Origin: Fulvivirga lutimaris
GTDB taxonomy: Bacteria; Bacteroidota; Bacteroidia; Cytophagales; Cyclobacteriaceae
Reading direction: 5' to 3'
Assembly (NCBI RefSeq): GCF_009711525.1
Contig: NZ_SMLV01000432.1
Location: forward strand, 3,821 to 64,994
Length of the DNA stretch: 61,174 nucleotides
Below, one piece after another: positions 7,237 to 17,976 of this stretch (position 1 is the stretch's first letter; the number at the start of each line of letters is the position of its first letter). The notes below the pieces were generated by a model. It was not told where the DNA came from and did not search any database. It saw nothing but the letters and a program-made list of their open reading frames with translations. The translations under genes and the position numbers were made by a program.

Positions 7237-10200
7237 TTAATCTAACCCTATCATGATAAAGGCGCCCCAATATATGGGATCTTGGTACTCAACTCTTAGC
7301 TCCTTTTTAGCTTCAACAAACGAAGCTCTCTTTTTGCCAGTCTCAAGCCATTTTTTGTAAAATTTAACCATTAGTTTTTGAGTGGCTTCATCATCAACTT
7401 TAAACATACTCATGATCAAAGTTTTGGCTCCGGCCACCATAAATGCCCGTTGCAAACCATAAACGCCTTCACCCACAGCCAATTCTCCGAGACCGGTTTC
7501 ACAAGCACTCAATACTACTAAGTCTGTTTGGTCAAGGTTTAGATTCATAGCTTCATAAGCTGTTAAAATACCACTTTCCATGTTGTAGTTATAGGAGGTC
7601 TTATTCAAGAGGTCTCCAGCTCCTGATAATAGCAGGCCAGTTCTTAATAATGGGTTGGCAGAAGCTTCTGACTCACTTATTGTTAATTCGTCTGAAGCTT
7701 TGAGCTCTTGTTTCGGAGAGAAGAATCCATGCGTAGCTATATGGAAGATTTTAGGGTTGTCAAGCCTTTTAATTTGTTCTTCGCTAGCGTCTTTGTGTGA
7801 GTAGCTATTGGCTATCCATCCTTTTTCCTTTAGCAATACACCAAGCTCACTGAGCTCTTTTTGTGTGCCTGGTAAAGAGTTTATCTCACCAGCGCTGGCC
7901 GTAAGGTAGAAATCAGGATTACCAAACATAGAGGCTCGCTTTTCGTCTTGAACCAGCTGCGTTTTTACCTGTCTAAAGTAAATGTCTTTGGTATTACTTA
8001 CCAGTATAATATTGGAGTTGTCAATCACATATTTACCATCTTGGGTCGGCACTGCTTCCAGATTTATCTGATTATAAACACCATCAGCACTTAAATAGAT
8101 AGTTGCATAGGCTCCAACTTTATCCTGAAGAGGTTTCCAATACTTCTCATAACTAAAGGCATCTGGTAATTTATAGATAATGCTGTTTCGATAGTTCTTA
8201 AAGTATTTGGTTTCTAGCTCATGACCGTCACTAATTAAGATTACTTCCGGCTCAGGAGTCTCCTTTTCATTTTTTACATATATAGCAGCATAAATGATGG
8301 AGTCTGTGAAAACATGGTCAAAATGACGGTATCTGACCATTTCGATAGCCACTTCATTTGGTTTCAGTGCCTTTTGAACATTATTCCAAACGATCTTTTT
8401 ATCCTCAAAGCTTTGAGAGAAAAGCTCTGATTTTTGGCTAAGCTCTTTTTCCAGTCTTTCAACTTCTGCAGTTAATGTTGCAGGGTCAATCTGGTTTTCC
8501 TGAAGCTGCTCGATACTCATTGAAAGTACATTGGTTAGCTGCTCTTTCTTTTCTATCCAGTTGTTGTATTTATTTTTTAAATCCTCATCGTTACTATTAA
8601 GTATACGCTCTCTAATTTTAATTGAAGAGTTTAAAAGAATTGCCTTGGTTAAAAGTGCGTTATTATAAACATCGCCAATTATCTTTTTATTGGTGGACAT
8701 ATTGCTGAAAGCAAGCGTATTGTAGAACTCAAAGTCAGATTTAATAGTGTTCCAATATTTCGCTTTTTCACGCTCACTCAAAGCAGGGAAATATTCTTTG
8801 ATAAAGTTCTGGTAGTTGGCTAATGCCTCTTCTATATTTTGAAGTGACCTTTTAGAATCACCTTCCATGTAGTAAACTTTACTTAGCTTGGAAAGTACTT
8901 TTACATATTCAGGATGATTTTCATTGAAGAATTTTTCATAAAGTCGTTTGGCCTTTTCATATTCTTCTTCAGCTTGGTCATAGCTGCGTTGTAAATAATG
9001 AATATCACCAGTAAGCGTGTAAATGGCAGCAGTGTTGATGTTATTTCTCTTACCCACTTTTGAAATCCAAATGTTCTCAGCAAGGGTCAGTGCATTAAAG
9101 GCGTCATCATACTTGCGTTGCGAGATGTAGACTTTAGCCATATCTGTCAGAATATTGGCATAGGTAGGGTTCCTGTTACCCAGCTTTGCTATTATGATAT
9201 CTTTCGACTCATTAAGTATATTTTCAACTTCATCTAAGTCATCTCCTTTGTGAAATTTGATAATGGCTAACTGAGTTAGTGATTTGCCAACATCCACATG
9301 GTTTCTGCCAAACTGAGCTTCCTGAATTTCAATGGCCTTTCTTATATTATTCTCAGCTTTTTCATAGTCACCAATGCTTGTATATATTTCTGAAAGTAAA
9401 AGCAATGAAGGGGCAATCTTAGTAGAATTTTCATTATAAACTGAGGTGCTAAATCTATGAGCTTTAAGAGCTGTTTTTTCAGCATCGGGATAATCACCAC
9501 TGATTAATTCTATTTTGCCTTGATTAACCAAAGGAACAATCAGCCTTCTCGATTCTGGGCCATACCTCTTACTGTATGCCTCAACAAGCCTTTCAATAAG
9601 GATTTCTGTATCGTTATATCGGCCTAGTGTAATATATAAATTAGACAGGTCTTCGGCAGCACCAAGTTCATCATAATATACCGTTGATTCGGCACGTCTT
9701 AGTAGTTTGGAGGAGGTTGTTAGTGTGCGCTCTGCATCATCAAACAACCCTTGAATAGCGAATAGTTGTGCCTGCACTTCCAAAGCTTGAACATAATCAA
9801 CGACTCGGTATTCATTTCTGCGCTCATCTTCTAATATTTTTACTGCTTCAGTAATATTATTGCTGGCGTTTTCATAGTCACCAATTTTTAACTGGAGGTT
9901 AGCAATGTATGTTAATTCTACCCCATAATCAGGATCCTTATTATCATACTTGGCACGTGCAGCAAATAGTGCATCATTAAGTATGTCATTGGCTTTTTTA
10001 TACTGATCTGTAATTTCATTATATGCGGCTAGGTGATTAAGTATATTGACGTAATCTTTATGCCATGGATCAATTTGCTTTTCTATTACTCCATAAAAGC
10101 TCTCTTGGTAGATGGCTTCAGCTTCTTTGATTTTATCAGTATAATCAATGTAATAGTTAGCTAACTCAATTTTTGACAGATGATATAGTGGAGACTCTTC

Positions 10201-11472
10201 ACCATATAATGTTTTTTTAATTTCCAGTATGTCTACAAGGTTTTCTTCTGCTTGCGCATACTTCTGATTTTGAATATCTAACCGATACAGATACTCTAGC
10301 AAGGAAATGGTCTTTTTGTGGTATTTTGGTAAGCCGCTGTTTGAGGTTAAAATAGCACTTGCCTGTGCACCAACATTTTTGGTTTTATCCTTAGTAAGTT
10401 TAGAATCGAACTCAACCGTTTCCAAATTAATGTAATGAAGGCTGGTTCTTGTGAAGTTCTTTTTTATGGCTTTTTCATATAGAATTTTAGCATTTTTATA
10501 TCTAGCTTTTTGGTTGTTATACAAATACTGCTTGATAAGGGTTTCATATAAATCAAATGCTAAATAGTGACTTTCTTCGTGCTGACTTCTTAGATTACTG
10601 AGTGTCTTATCAAATCTTGTTTCTCTTGGCATATTATCAACATCCAGCCCATTTTCTACTAAGAGCTTACCATGTAAAAATTGGTTTTTCACATAGTGAA
10701 TGTCTCTTTTGCCCATGTTTGAGTCTATCCATGCCTCAGCTCTTAAAAAGGCACTATCAGCACTTTTGAAATTACCTTTCAGCCTAAGAGCATTTGATTT
10801 AAGTGTTAATGCATCTGCATAATCGCCCATTCTTTCTTTGACTTCTTCCTCAGGTAATCTTCTTGATTGTAGTCTGCCTTTATCATCCACAAAGCTTTCT
10901 TTGTTAACCGCTCTTGACCTTAAAAAATCAATATTCTTATTAAGAGCTTCCAAAGCTTCAATAAAGTAACCCTGGCCAATTAAAATATCTGCAGTGGTAA
11001 GATCTGTTTGAGCTTCTACCTGGTCGGTATAGGCTTCAGTAGCTTTTAATGTAGAAAGACCATCATCTAAATAAACTTTAGCCTTTACAAAATTGCCATA
11101 CTGAGCCATTATTTCAGCCGCTTCAATTCTGGTAAGCGCAGTTTCTATGGATCGATCGCCATAAACGGCTTTACTTGCATTAATGGCTTCTTCAAGTTCA
11201 CTTTCGAAGGTGGTAAGATAACCCAATGCCAGGTTGAATTTAGCAGACCTCAAATGATAACTGGGAATGTATTGATTGCTTACCCCTAGTTTTTTAGTTA
11301 CTTTTTTCTTGAATTTAAGGAGTGTCTTTTTTGCCTTTTCATAATCACCGGTTTCATATTGCTCATCGGCTTTATTTATGTACTTATCCCATTTTTGGGC
11401 TTGAGTATTACCGACCAAGGCTAGCTGGCATAATAAAACAATAGCAAAGGCTTTGAAATGTACTGATTTCAT
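7237..11472 (-). CDS. Exported TPR protein with C-terminal CHAT protease domain
   Basis: A 1411-residue protein starting with a signal peptide that ends near GNTQAQ (residue 26). Most of the length is TPR-like helical repeats, with a coiled stretch at roughly residues 960-1030. The last third is a CHAT (caspase HetF-associated) domain: HIATHGFF carries the probable catalytic His1248, and LSACETGLGELAVGEG carries Cys1324, so the dyad looks intact. The product should act in the periplasm or at the cell surface. It has its own terminator and no obvious partner gene, CRISPR array or gasdermin-like gene in the window. Intracellular CHAT proteins are known as caspase-like proteases in defence, but an exported one need not share that role; its substrate is unknown. 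Confidence 0.88.
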   Translation of the reverse strand: MKSVHFKAFAIVLLCQLALVGNTQAQKWDKYINKADEQYETGDYEKAKKTLLKFKKKVTKKLGVSNQYIPSYHLRSAKFNLALGYLTTFESELEEAINASKAVYGDRSIETALTRIEAAEIMAQYGNFVKAKVYLDDGLSTLKATEAYTDQVEAQTDLTTADILIGQGYFIEALEALNKNIDFLRSRAVNKESFVDDKGRLQSRRLPEEEVKERMGDYADALTLKSNALRLKGNFKSADSAFLRAEAWIDSNMGKRDIHYVKNQFLHGKLLVENGLDVDNMPRETRFDKTLSNLRSQHEESHYLAFDLYETLIKQYLYNNQKARYKNAKILYEKAIKKNFTRTSLHYINLETVEFDSKLTKDKTKNVGAQASAILTSNSGLPKYHKKTISLLEYLYRLDIQNQKYAQAEENLVDILEIKKTLYGEESPLYHLSKIELANYYIDYTDKIKEAEAIYQESFYGVIEKQIDPWHKDYVNILNHLAAYNEITDQYKKANDILNDALFAARAKYDNKDPDYGVELTYIANLQLKIGDYENASNNITEAVKILEDERRNEYRVVDYVQALEVQAQLFAIQGLFDDAERTLTTSSKLLRRAESTVYYDELGAAEDLSNLYITLGRYNDTEILIERLVEAYSKRYGPESRRLIVPLVNQGKIELISGDYPDAEKTALKAHRFSTSVYNENSTKIAPSLLLLSEIYTSIGDYEKAENNIRKAIEIQEAQFGRNHVDVGKSLTQLAIIKFHKGDDLDEVENILNESKDIIIAKLGNRNPTYANILTDMAKVYISQRKYDDAFNALTLAENIWISKVGKRNNINTAAIYTLTGDIHYLQRSYDQAEEEYEKAKRLYEKFFNENHPEYVKVLSKLSKVYYMEGDSKRSLQNIEEALANYQNFIKEYFPALSEREKAKYWNTIKSDFEFYNTLAFSNMSTNKKIIGDVYNNALLTKAILLNSSIKIRERILNSNDEDLKNKYNNWIEKKEQLTNVLSMSIEQLQENQIDPATLTAEVERLEKELSQKSELFSQSFEDKKIVWNNVQKALKPNEVAIEMVRYRHFDHVFTDSIIYAAIYVKNEKETPEPEVILISDGHELETKYFKNYRNSIIYKLPDAFSYEKYWKPLQDKVGAYATIYLSADGVYNQINLEAVPTQDGKYVIDNSNIILVSNTKDIYFRQVKTQLVQDEKRASMFGNPDFYLTASAGEINSLPGTQKELSELGVLLKEKGWIANSYSHKDASEEQIKRLDNPKIFHIATHGFFSPKQELKASDELTISESEASANPLLRTGLLLSGAGDLLNKTSYNYNMESGILTAYEAMNLNLDQTDLVVLSACETGLGELAVGEGVYGLQRAFMVAGAKTLIMSMFKVDDEATQKLMVKFYKKWLETGKKRASFVEAKKELRVEYQDPIYWGAFIMIGLD

Positions 11473-11586
11473 AGTTGGGAAAGATTTTATCTTATCTTAT
11501 AAAATTAAGTCAAATTGTACAATAAAGCGCTGATAATTAGACCTTTTCCTTCTAGTTCACCAATAATAGTCGATTCAAAACGTTTA

Positions 11587-13716
11587 TTATTCAGTTTCCA
11601 TCAGCTTTTTTAGAATGTCTTTGGCGGCTTCGGCTATTACTGTACCCGGGCCAAATACTCCACTTACCCCTGCTTTGTAAAGAAAATCATAATCTTTTGG
11701 AGGTATTACCCCTCCGGCTATTACCATAATATCTTCTCTGCCTAATTGCTTTAAAGCACTAATTAATTCTGGAATAAGCGTTTTATGACCCGCGGCTAAG
11801 CTGGAAGCACCAATGATATGAACATCATTTTCAGCTGCCTGCTGTGCAACTTCCTGAGGGGTTTGAAATAAGGGCCCGATATCCACGTCAAAACCAAGGT
11901 CAGCAAAACTCGTGGCTATTACTTTGGCACCACGATCATGACCATCCTGTCCCATTTTAGCAACCATAATCCTTGGTCTTCTGCCTTCCAGAGTTGCAAA
12001 CTCATCTGATAAACGTTTTGCTTCTTTAAAGTTCTCGTCCATTTTCACTTCGCCAGAATAAACACCAGTTATAGATTTAATTGTAGCCTTATGACGACCA
12101 TAAACTTCTTCAAGAGCGTCAGAGATCTCCCCTAACGTTGCTCTATGCCTGGCCGCTTCTATGGCTAAAGCTAATAAATTACCATCTCCTGATTTAGCGG
12201 TACTGGTTAATTTTGTCAGAGCTTCATTAACCTTATCAGTGTTGCGGGTATTTCTAATTTCCTTCAATTGAGCAATTTGACCATCACGCACTCTTGTGTT
12301 ATCAACCTCAAGTGTATCAAAGTCAGGCTGCTCATCAGTTTGGAATCTGTTTACACCAACTATTATATCTCTTCCAGAATCTATCCTTGCCTGCTTTCTA
12401 GCTGCAGCCTCTTCTATCCTCATTTTTGGCAATCCACTTTCTATTGCTTTTGCCATACCGCCTAGTTCTTCAACTTCTTCAATTAATGCCCAGGCTTTGT
12501 GCACAAGCTGATCAGTAAGGTATTCGACATAATAAGAACCAGCCCATGGGTCGACAACCTTGGTAATGTTTGTTTCATTTTGAAGGTAGAGTTGCGTATT
12601 TCTCGCGATCCGGGCAGAAAATTCTGTTGGTAGCGCAATGGCCTCATCGAGCGCATTGGTGTGCAATGATTGTGTATGACCCAAAGCAGCGGCTAACGCC
12701 TCAATGCAGGTCCTGGCTACATTGTTATAAGGGTCTTGCTCAGTCAAGCTCCAGCCAGAGGTTTGGCTGTGCGTTCTTAAGGCTAAAGATTTAGAATTTT
12801 TCGGATTGAATTGACTAACAATTTTTGCCCAAAGTAAACGACCGGCTCGCATCTTGGCGATTTCCATAAAATGGTTCATGCCAATTCCCCAAAAAAATGA
12901 AAGCCGTGGAGCAAAGGAGTCTATATCCATACCAGCTTTAATCCCGGTGCGCAGATATTCAAGACCATCTGCTAAAGTATAGGCCAATTCAATATCAGCA
13001 GTTCCACCGGCCTCCTGAATATGATAACCACTAATACTTATTGAATTGAACTTAGGCATTCGCTGAGAGGTATATTCAAAAATATCAGCGATCAATTTCA
13101 TTGATGGAAGGGGAGGGTAGATGTAAGTGTTTCGCACCATAAACTCCTTCAAAATATCATTTTGTATGGTGCCGCTCAATAGCTTTTCATCAACACCTTG
13201 TTCTTCAGCTGCTACTATATAAAATGCCATAATAGGGAGTACAGCTCCATTCATGGTCATAGAAACTGACATCTGATCCAATGGAATCTGATCAAAAAGC
13301 ACCTTCATATCTTCTACAGAATCAATGGCCACACCCGCCTTACCAACATCACCAGTTACTCTTGGGTGGTCTGAGTCATAGCCTCTGTGTGTTGCCAGAT
13401 CAAAAGCTACCGATAACCCCTTCTGTCCAGCAGCTAAGTTTTTTCTATAAAAGGCATTTGATTCCTCTGCAGTTGAGAAACCTGCATATTGTCTGATGGT
13501 CCATGGTCTACCTGCATACATGGTTGAGTATGGACCTCTTAAATAAGGAGCCAGTCCGGCTGAAAAGCCAATGTGCTCAATCTCTTTGATATCATTTATA
13601 TTGAACGCAGGTTTAACGTCTATTTTTTCAGCGGTTGGCCAAGTCGTTGCGCTTTCTACTTGTTTATCCTCTGGGCTGAATTGATTGTATGCTATTTTGT
13701 CAAATTCTGGTCTCAT
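11587..13716 (-). CDS. mutB: Methylmalonyl-CoA mutase, catalytic large subunit
   Basis: A 709-residue adenosylcobalamin enzyme that interconverts methylmalonyl-CoA and succinyl-CoA. The N-terminal TIM-barrel part shows [17 protein letters not shown] (Tyr67 aligns with the catalytic Tyr89 of Propionibacterium), the segment [20 protein letters not shown] and [15 protein letters not shown]. The C-terminal cobalamin domain has [13 protein letters not shown] with the cobalt-ligand His593 and [12 protein letters not shown]. Length and sequence are close to the canonical large subunit throughout. It starts 3 bases after mutA. No MeaB chaperone or epimerase gene is visible nearby. Confidence 0.97.
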   Translation of the reverse strand: MRPEFDKIAYNQFSPEDKQVESATTWPTAEKIDVKPAFNINDIKEIEHIGFSAGLAPYLRGPYSTMYAGRPWTIRQYAGFSTAEESNAFYRKNLAAGQKGLSVAFDLATHRGYDSDHPRVTGDVGKAGVAIDSVEDMKVLFDQIPLDQMSVSMTMNGAVLPIMAFYIVAAEEQGVDEKLLSGTIQNDILKEFMVRNTYIYPPLPSMKLIADIFEYTSQRMPKFNSISISGYHIQEAGGTADIELAYTLADGLEYLRTGIKAGMDIDSFAPRLSFFWGIGMNHFMEIAKMRAGRLLWAKIVSQFNPKNSKSLALRTHSQTSGWSLTEQDPYNNVARTCIEALAAALGHTQSLHTNALDEAIALPTEFSARIARNTQLYLQNETNITKVVDPWAGSYYVEYLTDQLVHKAWALIEEVEELGGMAKAIESGLPKMRIEEAAARKQARIDSGRDIIVGVNRFQTDEQPDFDTLEVDNTRVRDGQIAQLKEIRNTRNTDKVNEALTKLTSTAKSGDGNLLALAIEAARHRATLGEISDALEEVYGRHKATIKSITGVYSGEVKMDENFKEAKRLSDEFATLEGRRPRIMVAKMGQDGHDRGAKVIATSFADLGFDVDIGPLFQTPQEVAQQAAENDVHIIGASSLAAGHKTLIPELISALKQLGREDIMVIAGGVIPPKDYDFLYKAGVSGVFGPGTVIAEAAKDILKKLMETE

Positions 13717-13719
13717 ATC

Positions 13720-14859
13720 CTATCCCTCCATCTTTACATTTTCCAAACTCTTTTGAAACAGCTTCCAGCTTTCTTTTGCTATCTTATCAGTTAAACTTTC
13801 CAAATAATAACTACCAGCTACTGGGTCTGCTGTTTTTGATAAATAAGATTCTTCTTTCAGAACATTTGAAACATTTCTGGCTATTCTAACCGACTGTGAA
13901 TTATCTTTTAACTCGGGTTCGACCTCGAGCAAATCGCAGCCTCCTAATATGGAAGATAAAGCAGCGGTACTTCCCTTTAACATATTTGCGTGAGGCTGGT
14001 ACTTTTCATCATTCCAATTGGTAGATATACATTTTATACTGATGTCCTCAGGTTGAAATTCAATGTGACCGTATGCTCGAAACATTTGAAAGATCAAATT
14101 CCTTAACGCTCTGATTTTCGCAACCTCAATAAAGAAATCATTCCCAACTTCAAGGCTTACTAAAATTGATTTTGAAATTGATGCAAGATCAAAACCATGC
14201 AAAAGCAAACTCCTAACTTGCCTGTTTATTTGAGCCAGGGTTTGGCTTATTTGCTCGCTTGGCGCAGATTCAGTCGAACTGATATTTATACATCTGAAGT
14301 TTTTCAGATTTTTGTACTTGCTCACTTCACTCAAAGTATCATTAGGTTCAATGTCTTTAATTGAAATATGGCCCTTTATGTCTACTTCTTGGAAATGTGA
14401 TGATATATGATTGATTACTGTTAAGCCATCTGTATTATTGGCTTTTTCAAAAGATAGGTAGCAATATTCAGGCTTAATATCTTTCAGTAATACATTTAAA
14501 TCAATGTTTTTGGCAGTTGATAAGTCAAAGATAATTCCATCAGCTCCATTATTTAGTCCTTCTATTGCGATAATATTTGCATCACTTGAATCTTGAACCA
14601 ATATCCGTTGAAGGTTCACCCAAGCTCTTGGATCCCCCGATGGGTCATCATTTTTATAAAGTCTATTTCCGAAAGATTCTAAGTTGGAGATGTCCGCAAG
14701 GTCACTCTGGTCATAATAAGGTAAGATGGTAAGATTACCTTTATTCCACTGGTATTTTTCATAAACATCTTCACCTTTCAAATCGGCAGATGCCTTTTTT
14801 GCCCAGTCTTCTTTGCTAACCTTTTTAAATTGACTAAATAGTGCTTTGTTTTTGTCCAT
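13720..14859 (-). CDS. mutA: Methylmalonyl-CoA mutase small subunit, short form
   Basis: A 379-residue relative of the mutase barrel, recognisable from the C-terminal barrel segment KTADPVAGSYYLESLTDKIA, which parallels [18 protein letters not shown] in mutB. The catalytic residues of the large subunit are not conserved, as is normal for the non-catalytic partner. Characterised small subunits are about 600 residues long and keep a degenerate cobalamin-type domain; this one stops at the end of the barrel, and the intergenic gap to mutB is only 3 bases, so no lost domain follows. The truncation looks stable rather than a fresh frameshift, because the stop and the next start are neatly spaced. 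Confidence 0.88.
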   Translation of the reverse strand: MDKNKALFSQFKKVSKEDWAKKASADLKGEDVYEKYQWNKGNLTILPYYDQSDLADISNLESFGNRLYKNDDPSGDPRAWVNLQRILVQDSSDANIIAIEGLNNGADGIIFDLSTAKNIDLNVLLKDIKPEYCYLSFEKANNTDGLTVINHISSHFQEVDIKGHISIKDIEPNDTLSEVSKYKNLKNFRCINISSTESAPSEQISQTLAQINRQVRSLLLHGFDLASISKSILVSLEVGNDFFIEVAKIRALRNLIFQMFRAYGHIEFQPEDISIKCISTNWNDEKYQPHANMLKGSTAALSSILGGCDLLEVEPELKDNSQSVRIARNVSNVLKEESYLSKTADPVAGSYYLESLTDKIAKESWKLFQKSLENVKMEG

Positions 14860-15116
14860 TTTCGAAAGAAAAAATTGAAGAGTAAAGTTAAGTTTTTTGA
14901 AAGCAATTTACCTCAAACGTTTGCGTTGATTGTGAAGGGTAGACAAATTGTTTTAACATTTTGAAGAATTCATATAGCTATTCCGTAAATCACAACTTTT
15001 ATGAAAAATAGCGTTCATGCCTTCTTTTAACTTCATGTTTTTTTTCCCAAATTTGACTCCCCTTTTTAGTTGAATAATACATCCTTAACTTAAATTGAAT
15101 AGTCTGACCAGTGTAC

Positions 15117-16535
15117 ATGGAGATTGATAGCGCGACTGTGTGGAGTGATTGCCTGAGAGTAATCAAGGAGAACGTAGCTGAACAAAGTTTTAATACTTGG
15201 TTCGAGCCTATCACACCTCTAAAATGTCAAAATGATGTTTTGACAATTCAGGTTCCAAGCCAATTCTTTTATGAATGGCTTGAGGAGCACTATGTGCATA
15301 TTCTTAAAAAGGCCATAACATCAGTTATGGGCGAGAAGGCAAGGTTAGAGTACTCTGTTATTGTTGATAAAGGGAATAGCAAAACTGCTCCGCTATCAGT
15401 AAATCTGCCAAATACAGGAAACAGTAAAACGAGTAAGTTCGGTAACACAAAGGAAGAATATACGTCTCCCTTCGCGTTAAAGTCTGTAGATAACCTATAT
15501 CAGCAGTCTCAGCTTAATCCTAACTATACCTTTGACACCTATATAGAAGGTGACTGTAATAGACTGGCAAGGTCAGCTGGCTATGCAGTTGCACAAAAGC
15601 CAGGAATTACCTCATTCAATCCATTGATGTTGTATGGTGGGGTTGGTCTTGGTAAAACACACCTTGTCCAGGCTATTGGTAATGAGATAAAAAATAATCT
15701 TGGTAACAGGTTTGTGCTTTATGTATCCTCTGAAAAGTTCACAAATCAGTTTATAGACGCATTAAAAAATAATAGAATTCAGGAGTTTCAGAATTTCTAC
15801 ATGCAGGTGGATATCCTCATTATTGATGATGTTCAATTCCTTGCCGGTAAAGAAAGAACTCAGGAAATCTTCTTCCATATTTTTAACCACCTGCATCAGG
15901 CGGGCAAACAAATCATAATGACTAGTGATTGCCCTCCAAGAGACCTCAAAGGCTTGGAGGAAAGATTACTATCAAGATTTAAATGGGGTCTGACTGCTGA
16001 TCTGCAGCAGCCTGATTATGAAACAAGAGTAGCTATTATCCAGCGCAAGATGCAGGCCGATGGTATTTACATTCCTGATAATGTGGTTGAATACCTGGCA
16101 TATAGTGTGGATACAAATGTTCGTGAGCTGGAAGGGGTTTTAATATCGTTAATTGCTCATGCTTCATTAAGTAGAGTTGAACTTGATCTTGAGTTAGCGA
16201 AACAAACACTTAAGAATATAGTTCATGATATTGAAACTGAGGTTGGTATAGATTATATCCAAAAAACTGTTGCAGAATACTTCAAAGTAGATATTAATCT
16301 TCTTAAAGATAAGATCAGGAAAAAAGAAATTGTTATTGCCAGACAGGTGGCCATGTATTTTGCTAAAGAGTATACTAACCATTCCTTAAAAGGCATAGGC
16401 TATCATTTCGGTGGCCGTGACCATAGTACTGTAATCCATGCTGTGCAGTCAGTTAATGATATGATGGACGTGGACGCCAACTTCAAAGTGCAGGTAGAGG
16501 AGATTAAAAAGAAGTTAAAGATGCGAGCTGTTTAA
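15117..16535 (+). CDS. dnaA: Chromosomal replication initiator DnaA
   Basis: A 472-residue AAA+ initiator. Domain I begins ATVWSDCLRVIKENVAEQSFNTWF; the Walker A loop GGVGLGKTH is at residues 174-182 (K180), Walker B is ILIIDDVQFLAGK, and the C-terminal DNA-binding helix shows GRDHSTVIHAVQSV. I chose the ATG at 15117; a GTG two codons upstream is also in frame. The 257 bases upstream contain no TTATCCACA-type boxes, so an origin beside the gene is not supported. The 3' end overlaps the convergent MocR gene by 32 bases. Confidence 0.97.
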   Translation: MEIDSATVWSDCLRVIKENVAEQSFNTWFEPITPLKCQNDVLTIQVPSQFFYEWLEEHYVHILKKAITSVMGEKARLEYSVIVDKGNSKTAPLSVNLPNTGNSKTSKFGNTKEEYTSPFALKSVDNLYQQSQLNPNYTFDTYIEGDCNRLARSAGYAVAQKPGITSFNPLMLYGGVGLGKTHLVQAIGNEIKNNLGNRFVLYVSSEKFTNQFIDALKNNRIQEFQNFYMQVDILIIDDVQFLAGKERTQEIFFHIFNHLHQAGKQIIMTSDCPPRDLKGLEERLLSRFKWGLTADLQQPDYETRVAIIQRKMQADGIYIPDNVVEYLAYSVDTNVRELEGVLISLIAHASLSRVELDLELAKQTLKNIVHDIETEVGIDYIQKTVAEYFKVDINLLKDKIRKKEIVIARQVAMYFAKEYTNHSLKGIGYHFGGRDHSTVIHAVQSVNDMMDVDANFKVQVEEIKKKLKMRAV

Positions 16536-17976
16536 CGGCTGGACCTAATATTTCAAAAGCTTTCTTTTGTTCCTTTTCATTTATTGACGCAAATCCAAGC
16601 CTAAGAGCATTGAATCTTACCGATAAATCAGGATCAATATCCATATAGAGTCCTTTACTATTGATTATTGGTTTAAGTTGTGCTAACTGCAGGCCTTTAA
16701 ACTCACACCAAATAGCCATTCCGCCTTCAGGTAGCTTGTAAGAAGCATAATCAGAAACTTCAGAATCGATGAGCTTTGAAAAACTGTCTCTACGTTGGCG
16801 ATAAACATTTAAAGACTTTTTTAAATGTCTGTTGAGCTCTCCGCTGGTAATTGATTCTGCAATTGCACTCTGCATAATTTGATCTCCCTGGCGGTCAATT
16901 ATTCTTCTAAGCCGACTTAAATTTTTAATCACTTCCTTATTAGCAACTAAGTATCCTACCCTCACATTTGGAGCGAAGATTTTACTGAATGAACCAATGT
17001 AAATGACATTGCCTCCAGTATTCAGACTTGCCAGCGGTAAAATGGGGTTGCTGGCATAGTGGAAGTCATAGTCATAATCGTCTTCCAGTATTATAAACTT
17101 GTACTTTAATGATAGTTGAAGTAGATGAATACGCCTTTCATTCGAAAGTGTAACAGTTGTTGGAAAGTGATGATGCGGAGTAACATAAACCAGATGGACT
17201 TTTTGCTGCTTACAAATACTAGCCAAGTGATCAGTATCTATGCCTTCCTCATCAATATTAACTCTTATAATATTAGCCTGACTGTTTGAAGCAGCCCATT
17301 CGGCTGCATCATAACTTGTTGAGCCAAAAACCGCATTATTACCTGGTTTCAGCAAACCAGACATTGCTAAATATATTCCCATCTGGCTACCTCTGGTAAT
17401 AAGTATATTTTCTTTTGATAAGGTCATCCCTCGGGTCTCTCTGAGGTACTTTGTAAGAGCTTGCCGCAGGTCTTCGTTTCCTTTAACTCCTCCATAGGCC
17501 AAAAGGCGCTGTCCATATTTACTTTTACTTATTGACCTACATTCTTTGAACAGCCAGTCGATTGGAGCCAATCTATAGTCTGGTGAACCTCCATCAATAT
17601 TTATTGAGGCGGGGGGAATGGGTTCATAAGCTGGAATAAAATCATAGTTGTTAATTAGCCTTATGTTGAAATTGTCATAGGGAACAGCTGAGGTGGTAAT
17701 ATTATCAGCAATAGTTATGGGAAGCTTCATGCTTACATAAGTCCCTGAGGAAGATTTGATATCAAGCCACCCTTGAGCTTCTAACTCTTCAAAGGCCATT
17801 ATTACAGTTTTTCTATTTATGTCAAGCAGACTGGCAAGTTGTCTAGTTCCAGGAATTTTCTGGCCTGGAGCTAATCTTCCAGCTGAGATTTCTTTGATAA
17901 ACTGATCAGTCAATTGTAGGTATTTGGCTCTTAAAGCCAAATTGTCAATTACTAAAGTTGATTTCCATGGAAACAT
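16504..17976 (-). CDS. MocR/PdxR-family regulator (GntR HTH plus aminotransferase domain)
   Basis: A 490-residue fusion of a winged-helix GntR domain (about residues 10-85, with GQKIPGTRQLASLLDINRKT) and a fold-type I aminotransferase domain. The PLP-binding lysine is K332 in YIGSFSKIFAPNVRVG, and ILEDDYDYDFHY is also conserved. Such proteins sense PLP or amino compounds and commonly control vitamin B6 or amino-acid genes. It is divergent from a PNPOx-like gene across 95 bases that hold a symmetric repeat, which suggests control of both genes. The ligand is unknown. The call of a regulator rather than an aminotransferase rests on the intact HTH. Confidence 0.92.
   Translation of the reverse strand: MFPWKSTLVIDNLALRAKYLQLTDQFIKEISAGRLAPGQKIPGTRQLASLLDINRKTVIMAFEELEAQGWLDIKSSSGTYVSMKLPITIADNITTSAVPYDNFNIRLINNYDFIPAYEPIPPASINIDGGSPDYRLAPIDWLFKECRSISKSKYGQRLLAYGGVKGNEDLRQALTKYLRETRGMTLSKENILITRGSQMGIYLAMSGLLKPGNNAVFGSTSYDAAEWAASNSQANIIRVNIDEEGIDTDHLASICKQQKVHLVYVTPHHHFPTTVTLSNERRIHLLQLSLKYKFIILEDDYDYDFHYASNPILPLASLNTGGNVIYIGSFSKIFAPNVRVGYLVANKEVIKNLSRLRRIIDRQGDQIMQSAIAESITSGELNRHLKKSLNVYRQRRDSFSKLIDSEVSDYASYKLPEGGMAIWCEFKGLQLAQLKPIINSKGLYMDIDPDLSVRFNALRLGFASINEKEQKKAFEILGPAVKQLASLTSF

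Noticed and set aside
7237-11472. TPR-CHAT protein as a CRISPR-linked Craspase
   Set aside because: No cas gene or repeat array lies in the window, and the protein is exported, unlike Csx29.
14860-15116. Replication origin beside dnaA
   Set aside because: Read on both strands, no TTATCCACA-type box cluster or repeated AT-rich 13-mers are visible; the only clear match to that 9-mer that I noticed is inside a coding gene near 44034.
16504-16535. Overlap of dnaA and mocR as a sign of a misplaced stop
   Set aside because: Both C-termini are complete for their families; a 32-base tail-to-tail overlap is acceptable.
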